A stretch of 6,999 nt of DNA from Desulfobacterales bacterium (GTDB lineage: Bacteria; Desulfobacterota; DSM-4660; Desulfatiglandales; Desulfatiglandaceae), in NCBI GenBank assembly GCA_027061865.1, contig JAMOVZ010000367.1, positions 1 to 6,999 of the forward strand, given 5' to 3'. The translations under genes and the position numbers were made by a program. A model generated the notes under the pieces. The model had not been told where the DNA came from. It was given only the letters and a program-made list of their open reading frames with translations, and searched no databases. Below, piece after piece: positions 1 to 5,004 of the stretch. Every line of letters begins with the position of its first letter. The first letter of the stretch is position 1.

Positions 1-441
1 CACAAATTATTTGGGATATCTGCATCTAAGGGCCTTCACGAGTACTTGACAGGGCAGGCAGCCTTTGAAGATGTAGTGGTAAAGACTGGAGTAAACAAAT
101 TAACCCTGCTTGCCGGAGGCACCCCCTCGCCTAACCCAACAGAGCTTCTCGCCTCCCAAATGATGAAAGATTTTCTAGAAGAGGTGAAAAACCGCTATGA
201 AGATAGATATATAATCATAGATGCAACGCCTGTACAGGTGACGGCTGAAGCCAATATTCTTGCCCGGTATGTGGATGGAATCATCTTTGTAATCATGGCG
301 GGGCGAGCTCCTAAAGAGCTTATAGAACGAAGCATCGATGCCTTAGGGAAGGACAAGATCTTGGGCATCGTTTTCAATGGCTACGATCAAAGTTACCGTG
401 GATACCAAAAATATTATAAAAAATATTATAAAAAATACTAA
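1..441 (+). CDS. CpsD/Wzc-type tyrosine autokinase, C-terminal part (5' end outside window)
   Basis: The frame is open from base 1, so this is the last 146 residues of a longer gene and no start codon is visible. The family (bacterial BY-kinases: CpsD, Wzc and exosortase-locus kinases) autophosphorylates on C-terminal tyrosines and controls polysaccharide polymerisation and export at the inner membrane. Visible hallmarks are an FGISASKGLHEYLTG segment near residues 4-18, the GGTPSPNPTELL motif around residues 39-50, a Walker B-like strand YIIIDATP (Asp at about 74), and the closing GIVFNGYD strand. The last 20 residues contain eight tyrosines (GY, SY, GY, KYY, KYY, KY), the typical phosphorylation cluster. 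Walker A and A' must lie upstream of the window. The usual DxPP after Walker B reads DATP here. The gene converges on the minus-strand tRNAs and is probably unrelated to the transporter operon. Family assignment is confident; the exact subfamily (CpsD, Wzc C-terminal domain or XrtA-associated) is not. Confidence 0.88.
   Translation, partial: HKLFGISASKGLHEYLTGQAAFEDVVVKTGVNKLTLLAGGTPSPNPTELLASQMMKDFLEEVKNRYEDRYIIIDATPVQVTAEANILARYVDGIIFVIMAGRAPKELIERSIDALGKDKILGIVFNGYDQSYRGYQKYYKKYYKKY
409..432 (+). repeat. 12-bp tandem repeat encoding KYYK units of the kinase tail
   Basis: Two perfect adjacent copies of AAATATTATAAA occupy 409-420 and 421-432. A third, decayed start (AAATA) runs into the stop codon. 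Each copy is four codons (Lys-Tyr-Tyr-Lys), so copy-number change stays in frame and adds or removes two tyrosines. Confidence 0.85.
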
Positions 442-653
442 TATCTTTTTCACTCCAGTTTTACTCCAGCCCACTCCAACTTATAATACACCACTTGACT
501 GCATTCTGACTTATTCTTAAAAGCTAACGTATGCCAGGTTTCCATTACAATCTGCACGTTTCATGGCGCTCTTCAAAAAAATAGAAGTATAGTAACAGGA
601 TTGTAAATAAGGTAATATACGGTGTGATAGCTGGGGAGAGGAACAATAGGAAT
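442..653. other. Non-coding convergent intergenic region
   Basis: About 210 bases separate the kinase stop codon from the 3' end of tRNA-Glu. I see no credible gene and no classical GC-rich hairpin followed by a T-run for either strand, although transcription converges here. Visible structure is limited to three ACTCCA copies at 452-457, 463-468 and 473-478 (spaced about 10-11 bases) and an 8-bp inverted repeat described separately. The stretch is AT-rich. Confidence 0.6.
545..606. repeat. Spaced inverted repeat, possible weak stem-loop
   Basis: TTACAATC at 545-552 is the exact reverse complement of GATTGTAA at 599-606. Two more pairs (TG with CA) are possible across a one-base bulge. Inside it a short CTTC/GAAG hairpin (571-574 with 584-587) encloses an A-rich loop. 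The arms are AT-rich and the spacing is 46 bases, so stability would be low. It may be a degenerate terminator or chance. Confidence 0.3.
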
Positions 654-729
654 TGGTGGTCCCAACGGGACTCGAACCCGTGTCTTCGGCGTGAGAGGCC
701 GATATCCTAGACCGCTAGACGATGGGACC
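654..729 (-). tRNA. tRNA-Glu (anticodon CTC)
   Basis: On the minus strand the gene starts at 729. The 7-bp acceptor stem GGTCCCA (729-723) pairs perfectly with TGGGACC (664-658), followed by discriminator A (657) and an encoded CCA (656-654). The D-arm contains GTCTAGCGGTCTAGGA. The anticodon stem TCGGC/GCCGA frames the loop CTCTCAC, with anticodon CTC at 695-693, which reads GAG (Glu). The T-arm has the canonical GGTTCGAACC core. Length is 76 with CCA. It lies 15 bases downstream of tRNA-Gln and is probably cotranscribed with it. No obvious terminator follows. Confidence 0.96.
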
Positions 730-744
730 ACTCCGAAAAGAAAA

Positions 745-818
745 TGGCTGGGGGACTAGGATTCGAACCTAGGTTAACGGGGCCAGAACCCGTCGTCCTG
801 CCGCTGAACGATCCCCCA
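745..818 (-). tRNA. tRNA-Gln (anticodon CTG)
   Basis: On the minus strand the gene starts at 818. The acceptor stem TGGGGGA... pairs through its 3' strand TCCCCCA, then discriminator G (748) and encoded CCA (747-745). The anticodon stem ACGGG/CCCGT encloses the loop TTCTGGC, with anticodon CTG at 786-784, which reads CAG (Gln). The T-arm has AGGTTCGAATCCT. Length is 74 with CCA. It is the first of a Gln-Glu tandem and lies 66 bases downstream of the last transporter gene. Confidence 0.96.
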
Positions 819-829
819 GCATTTTATTT

Positions 830-859
830 ATATTTTGGGTAAAATCCTAAAAAAGTCAA
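830..859 (-). promoter_or_regulatory. Candidate sigma-70-type promoter for the tRNA-Gln/tRNA-Glu pair
   Basis: Read on the minus strand, TTGACT (859-854) is a five-of-six match to the -35 consensus. AAATAT (835-830) follows at an 18-base spacing, inside an AT-rich stretch that also offers TATAAA (832-827). Initiation would fall a few bases before the tRNA-Gln 5' end at 818. An alternative pair, TTGGTA followed 17 bases later by TAGGAT, lies slightly upstream. Transcription could also come by readthrough from the transporter operon, since no terminator is seen between 885 and 859. Confidence 0.5.
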
Positions 860-884
860 GGAAAAATACCAAACCGCCATCAGC

Positions 885-1862
885 TCATACGGCCTTCCAG
901 CAACGGACCTGCCGGCCGTCCTTGCAATCTAGGAGCCTTACCTCCCCCTTCCTGCAATCAGGTTCCACCAACGGGCATCTGCCTTGGAATCTGCATCCAG
1001 GAGGCGGGTCAATTGGGCTTGGCACATCGCCAGGCAAAACGTGAAAGGCAGATTTCACGCCTGGCTTTGGTATAGCAGATAGTAATGCCTTGGTATAAGG
1101 GTGAAGCGGCTTATCAAAGATAAGCTCAGAAGGGCCATACTCCATGATGTGGCCCAGGTACATGACTGCCACCTGATCGCTCATGTAGCCTACCACATTT
1201 AGGTCATGGGAGATAAAGAGATAGCTTAACCCCAGGTCTTGCTGCAAGGCTTTCAGCAGATTAAGGATCTGGGCTTGAATAGAGACATCCAGGGCAGAAA
1301 CTGGCTCGTCACACACTATCAGGGAAGGCTGCACGGTCAGTGCACGGGCAATCCCCACCCTCTGCCTCTGCCCACCGCTGAACTCATGGGGGTATCTGTA
1401 AGCAGCGTCAGGGGCTAGACCTACTTTTTCCAGCAGGTCAGCCACCCTCTCTCTTCTCTGTTTCCGCTCCCTTAGCCCTGCCACCATTAGGCCTTCTTCC
1501 AGGGTCTGGCCAATGGTCATCCTGGGATTGAGGGAGCCAAAAGGATCCTGAAATACAATCTGAAAGCGCTTCCGGAGTGCCCTTAGCTCGGCCTCATTAA
1601 GCCTACTGATTTCCCTTCCCTCAAAAAATATCTTTCCTTGGTCAGGCTGCAACAATCTGAGCAAGAGCCTAGCCACTGTGCTCTTCCCACATCCGCTTTC
1701 ACCCACCAGCCCCAGCGTCTTGCCCCTCTCAAGGGTAAGGTCAACTCCATCGACTGCCTTTACCCACGCAACCACCCGTTGAAAAAGGCCCCTTTTGACT
1801 GGAAAGTATTTCTTGAGCCCGCTGGTCTGAAGCAGAACATGATCTGGCAGGCTTTTCATCAT
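885..1862 (-). CDS. oppF: Peptide-type ABC transporter ATP-binding protein, OppF/DppF-like
   Basis: This 325-residue cytoplasmic ATPase is one of the two nucleotide-binding subunits that power peptide-family import. All motifs are intact: Walker A GESGCGKST (54-62), Q-loop Gln in VFQDP (105), signature FSGGQRQR (161-168), Walker B LIVCDEP (181-187, catalytic Glu 186), D-loop SALD and H-loop His219 in FISHD. The C-terminal oligopeptide-type extension (HPYTKALLSAIP, from about 254) carries Cys290, 296, 303 and 321, spaced C-x5-C-x6-C-x17-C. A similar cysteine set binds an iron-sulfur cluster in studied OppD/Dpp ATPases. The N-terminal FPVKRGLFQR segment is typical of the F rather than the D subunit. 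The start ATG overlaps the oppD stop in ATGA (1862-1859), and the G9 run four bases upstream can act as ribosome binding site. The opp or dpp prefix and the substrate are not resolved. It is the last gene of the operon. Confidence 0.95.
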   Translation of the reverse strand: MMKSLPDHVLLQTSGLKKYFPVKRGLFQRVVAWVKAVDGVDLTLERGKTLGLVGESGCGKSTVARLLLRLLQPDQGKIFFEGREISRLNEAELRALRKRFQIVFQDPFGSLNPRMTIGQTLEEGLMVAGLRERKQRRERVADLLEKVGLAPDAAYRYPHEFSGGQRQRVGIARALTVQPSLIVCDEPVSALDVSIQAQILNLLKALQQDLGLSYLFISHDLNVVGYMSDQVAVMYLGHIMEYGPSELIFDKPLHPYTKALLSAIPKPGVKSAFHVLPGDVPSPIDPPPGCRFQGRCPLVEPDCRKGEVRLLDCKDGRQVRCWKAV

Positions 1863-2848
1863 TTCACCCCCCCCCTGGCCTTCCTCTTATAGGCCACTGG
1901 GCAGCGGCTCAGGTGTCCTGCGCCATAATCGCTCATTGTGGGCACCTGCTCCTTACAAGATGGCTCACAAAACCTGCACCTCGGATGGAATGGGCATCCA
2001 GGGGGCCTCTTTGAGGGATCAGGCACGCTGCCGGGGATTCCTGCCAATCCCTTCCCTCTTTTTTCCCTGGAAGGCAGTGATGCCAAAAGGCCTTGTGTGT
2101 ATGGGTGGCTAGGGGTTTTGAAGATGGCATCCACAGGGCCTTGCTCTACAATCAGGCCTGCGTACATCACATAGACTTGGGAGGCGATGCTGGCCACAAC
2201 TGACAGATCATGGGTGATGTAGAGCATGGACATGCCGCGCTCCTGTTGAAGGGAGGTAAGGAGTGAAAGGATTTGGGCCTGGATAGTGACATCCAGGGCG
2301 GTGGTTGGCTCATCCGCGATCAGGAGATCGGGCCCACATGCCAAGGCCATGGCTATCATCACCCTCTGTCTCAGCCCGCCACTTAGCTGGTGGGGATAGT
2401 CCTTTACCCTTGCCTCTGGGGAGGCGATACCCACACTTCTCAACAGCTCCACTGCCCTTTCCAAGGCATCAGACTTTGAGAGCCCAAGATGGACAATAAG
2501 GACCTCTGAGATTTGGTCGCCCACCGTAAAGACGGGGTTTAATGATGTAAGTGGTTCCTGGAAGACCATGGAAATCCTGTTTCCCCGCAGAGAACGAAGC
2601 TCCTCCTCCGGGGTCTCAAGAAGGTTTTTTCCCCGGTACAATATCCGTCCCTCCTGGACCTTGGCAGGAGGTGAAGGCACCAGCCCCAAGATACTCAGGG
2701 CACTCAAGGTTTTTCCACACCCTGACTCCCCCACCAGGCATATGGTCTCGCCCTGGGCTATTTGAAAGTCAACCCCATCTACGGCTCTAGCAATCACTTT
2801 ATCTAAGTGGAAGTAAACCTTGAGCCCTTCCACAGCCAACAGAGGCAT
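1859..2848 (-). CDS. oppD: Peptide-type ABC transporter ATP-binding protein, OppD/DppD-like
   Basis: This 329-residue ATPase (counting from 2848) is the partner of the OppF-like subunit. Motifs are Walker A GESGCGKT (40-47), Q-loop Gln97 in VFQEP, signature LSGGLRQR (155-162; most relatives have LSGGMRQR), Walker B LLIADEP (175-181) and H-loop His213 in YITHD. The C-terminal oligopeptide domain begins near HPYTQGLLASLP, and cysteines 285, 291, 298 and 316 have the same C-x5-C-x6-C-x17-C spacing as OppF, with one extra Cys at 294. I chose the ATG at 2848 because the family normally begins right before the PLLAVEGLKVYF strand and a strong GGGAGG site sits 5 bases upstream. The frame extends to an ATG at 2905 that overlaps the oppC stop (ATGA) and has a weaker GAGAGG site. 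That start would add 19 Gly/Pro-rich residues. Confidence 0.94.
   Translation of the reverse strand: MPLLAVEGLKVYFHLDKVIARAVDGVDFQIAQGETICLVGESGCGKTLSALSILGLVPSPPAKVQEGRILYRGKNLLETPEEELRSLRGNRISMVFQEPLTSLNPVFTVGDQISEVLIVHLGLSKSDALERAVELLRSVGIASPEARVKDYPHQLSGGLRQRVMIAMALACGPDLLIADEPTTALDVTIQAQILSLLTSLQQERGMSMLYITHDLSVVASIASQVYVMYAGLIVEQGPVDAIFKTPSHPYTQGLLASLPSREKRGKGLAGIPGSVPDPSKRPPGCPFHPRCRFCEPSCKEQVPTMSDYGAGHLSRCPVAYKRKARGGVK
1867..1875 (-). repeat. G9 homopolymer at the oppD-oppF junction
   Basis: Nine consecutive C on the plus strand are nine G in the message. They lie inside the last codons of oppD (Arg-Gly-Gly-Val-Lys-stop) and 4 bases before the oppF ATG. The run doubles as the likely ribosome binding site of oppF. 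A one-base gain, or a -1 slip, puts oppD in frame with oppF. Confidence 0.9.
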
Positions 2849-2853
2849 TTTGG

Positions 2854-2863
2854 CCTCCCTTCC
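2854..2863 (-). promoter_or_regulatory. Ribosome binding site deciding the oppD start
   Basis: On the minus strand GGAAGGGAGG is followed by a 5-base spacer (CCAAA) and the ATG at 2848. It is a better Shine-Dalgarno match than the GAGAGG before the upstream ATG at 2905, and the protein family alignment also favours 2848. Confidence 0.65.
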
Positions 2864-2901
2864 TGATCCCTGTGGAAAGACAGGCCCCGGACTAGTCCCT
2901 A

Positions 2902-3987
2902 TCATGAGATCCTCTCTCTCAGCTTGGGGTTGAGGATATCCCTCAACCCTTCACCAAACAGGTTAAAGGCCAGAACCACAATCAGGATGGCTGTCCCAGG
3001 GACAAAGGTTAGCCAGGGAGCATCAAATATGAAACGCTTTCCATCTGAGAGAATATTGCCCCAAGTGGCATGGGGAGGCGGAACCCCAAAGCCCAAGAAA
3101 CTCAGACCCGCTTCTGTAAGGATCGCCCCGGCTATGCCTATCGTGGCAGAGACCAAAACCGGCCCTACTGCATTTGGCATCATATGCCGGAATATGATCC
3201 TGGGAGCCCTAAGGCCCAAGGCTTTGGCAGCAGTTACAAAGTCCTGTTCCCTCAATGAAAGAAACTCCGCCCTCACAAACCTGGCCGCCCCCATCCAGCT
3301 TGTTAGCCCGATGACCACCATGATGTTGTATATGGAAGCTGGAAGCAGAGCCACCACAGTAAGAATCAAGAAGAAACTTGGAAAGCACAACATGATGTCA
3401 ATGAGCCCGGTTATGAGCGTATCCACCTTAATGACGCCTTTCCGGAAGATATTGAAGGCTATGCCCTTTAGCCTAGCTAGCATCATCATTATTAAACCCA
3501 AGGAACACGCTATCAATCCCCATGCCATCCCGTCCAATAACGCCCAGACGACCCCGCTGAATATTAATAAGCCCCCCAAGATGTGCCCGACCACAAGGGA
3601 TTCCTCACCATAATAGCCTGCCAATCCCCCCACCACTATTCCAATGATCACTGAAATGCCCACGGCAACAAATCCCACAGTGAGCGAGACCCAGGCCCCC
3701 TGGAGCATGCGCGACAAGATGTCTCTGCCAAGATCGTCTGTACCAAGGAGATAGATTCCTAGAGGAGGTATCTGTTCGGGTGCAAGGGCCTGGGTGTTAG
3801 GTCTTGATAGTGGGGGGAGGAGCTTTTCCTCCAGCCGCACCATTGCCGGATCGAAAACAGGGTCCGTGCCAGAGGTGAGCACCAAACCTGCCAAGGCCAC
3901 CAGAAAAAAGAGGATAAAGATAAAGAGGCCCACAAAGGCCATCCTGTTCTTCTTCAGCAGGATCCATGACTCTTGAAAACGGCTCAT
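2902..3987 (-). CDS. oppC: Peptide-type ABC transporter permease, OppC/DppC-like, with extra hydrophobic hairpin
   Basis: This inner-membrane permease (361 residues from the ATG at 3987) pairs with the OppB-like subunit. Family marks are a short N-terminal segment ending KKNRMAFVGL, TM1 (about 17-38), the conserved LLGTDDLGRDILSR stretch (about 80-93), TM2 (101-126), TM3 (193-216), the EAA coupling motif TAAKALG...RHMMPN (252-272) that contacts the ATPases, and the ending AFNLFGEGLRDILNPKLR. The usual GYYGG-VDT junction after TM2 is split by about 60 residues (128-187) holding two hydrophobic stretches. Typical family members are nearer 280-310 residues. The frame extends to GTG codons at 4011 and 4020, but GGGGAG eight bases before 3987 supports the ATG. 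The stop overlaps the alternative oppD ATG at 2905. The gene lies 39 bases after oppB. Confidence 0.93.
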   Translation of the reverse strand: MSRFQESWILLKKNRMAFVGLFIFILFFLVALAGLVLTSGTDPVFDPAMVRLEEKLLPPLSRPNTQALAPEQIPPLGIYLLGTDDLGRDILSRMLQGAWVSLTVGFVAVGISVIIGIVVGGLAGYYGEESLVVGHILGGLLIFSGVVWALLDGMAWGLIACSLGLIMMMLARLKGIAFNIFRKGVIKVDTLITGLIDIMLCFPSFFLILTVVALLPASIYNIMVVIGLTSWMGAARFVRAEFLSLREQDFVTAAKALGLRAPRIIFRHMMPNAVGPVLVSATIGIAGAILTEAGLSFLGFGVPPPHATWGNILSDGKRFIFDAPWLTFVPGTAILIVVLAFNLFGEGLRDILNPKLRERIS

Positions 3988-4026
3988 ATCCGTGACTCCC
4001 CACTTATCCACACCGACCACCCTGGA

Positions 4027-4989
4027 TCATGACAACCGAATCCTTGGGTCCACCACCAAGTAGAGCAGGTCTGACAAGAATGTCCCTCCGAGGACCAGCA
4101 CGGCAGAGAGAAAGTTCACAGTCAATATCACTGGATAGTCCCTGGCGAGTATTGCCTCATAGGCCATCCTGCCCATTCCAGGCCACGAAAATATGGACTC
4201 TATGATGACCGAGCCCCCTATCAGGCCTGGAAGGATAAGGCCAAACATGGTCACAAAGGGCAGCAGCGCATTCCGAAGCGCGTGCCTGTAATGGACTTGA
4301 TCCGGAGGAAGCCCCTTAGCAAATGCGGTGCGCACAAAGTCTTGACCTTCCACCTCCAGCATCTGGCTCCTTACATAGCGGGACAGAACCGCTATGCCTC
4401 CCGTTGCCCCGAGCACAGAAGGGATCACCAGATGCCACACCCGGTCCATGATCAGGGTAGCAAGAGGAGCGCCTTGAAGCCCAAATGTCTGCATACCGAT
4501 AACAGGCACATGAAAGCGGGTAACCACAAAGATTATGAGGACATAGGCAAAAAAGAAACCAGGGATTGAAATCAGCAGATATGAAAAAAAGGTGACACTT
4601 TTATCAAAAGGGCCTCCGCGCTTGAGCGCTGACCGGATGCCCAATGGAAATGAAAGGGTCCAGGTCAGCAATGTGCCAACAATAAAAAGCGGGAGGCTAT
4701 TCAAGAAACGCTCCCATATCTTTTCTAACACCGGGCGGTTATCCTTCCAGGAAACTGTCTTTCCTGTTAACAGGTCTTTGTAGAAATAAACATATTGGAC
4801 ATGCAGAGGCTTGTCCAAGTGGAATTCCTTGCGGAACCGCTCTACCATTTCAGGGGTAAACTTGGGGTTCATGGGATCCACCTGGCTGGGCTCGCCGGGG
4901 GCAAGGTGAATTATAAGAAAGGACACTATGGAAACGAAAAAAACTGTTATACTTTTCCTCACCGCACTCCTTAAAATGAATGCAATCAT
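4027..4989 (-). CDS. oppB: Peptide-type ABC transporter permease, OppB/DppB-like
   Basis: This 320-residue inner-membrane permease has the normal family length. It has an N-terminal TM helix (about 9-31) ending in HLAPGEP, and a periplasmic loop with the usual HLDKPLHVQYVYF and ERFLNSLPL segments (about 57-102). Core helices lie near 97-121, 131-157 and 184-205. The EAA coupling loop FVRTAFAKGLPPDQVHYRHALRN (218-240) is cited by its ends FVRTAFAKGL and RHALRN. Helices near 245-267 and 286-313 precede the characteristic C-terminus DPRIRLS. The ATG at 4989 has AGAGG seven bases upstream, and the gene starts 15 bases after the binding-protein stop, so it is clearly in the same operon. Nothing is missing or unusual. 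The substrate prefix (opp, dpp, app, nik) cannot be set from the permease alone, but Opp/Dpp is likeliest. Confidence 0.95.
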   Translation of the reverse strand: MIAFILRSAVRKSITVFFVSIVSFLIIHLAPGEPSQVDPMNPKFTPEMVERFRKEFHLDKPLHVQYVYFYKDLLTGKTVSWKDNRPVLEKIWERFLNSLPLFIVGTLLTWTLSFPLGIRSALKRGGPFDKSVTFFSYLLISIPGFFFAYVLIIFVVTRFHVPVIGMQTFGLQGAPLATLIMDRVWHLVIPSVLGATGGIAVLSRYVRSQMLEVEGQDFVRTAFAKGLPPDQVHYRHALRNALLPFVTMFGLILPGLIGGSVIIESIFSWPGMGRMAYEAILARDYPVILTVNFLSAVLVLGGTFLSDLLYLVVDPRIRLS

Positions 4990-5004
4990 CCCAAAACCTC
5001 TAAG

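Noticed and set aside
495..523. Plus-strand promoter-like pair, TTGACT and TAAAAG at 17-base spacing
   Set aside because: The -10 match is poor and nothing on the plus strand downstream could be its gene; the next features are minus-strand tRNAs.
654..818. tRNA genes as an attachment site for an integrated element
   Set aside because: No integrase gene and no direct repeat of a tRNA 3' end is seen in the window, and the neighbouring operon looks like core genome.
860..900. Terminator after oppF
   Set aside because: Only a 3-4 bp GCC/GGC pairing can be drawn before a short T-run; too weak to call.
835..1044. Small plus-strand open frame starting between tRNA-Gln and oppF
   Set aside because: It overlaps the oppF 3' end in antisense, has no recognisable protein features, and its ATG-less start region is the tRNA promoter area.
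2924..3613. A long plus-strand open frame (229 codons) opposite the OppC gene
   Set aside because: It lies wholly antisense to a well-supported permease gene, and its translation shows no recognisable domain. It is best explained as a shadow of the coding strand.
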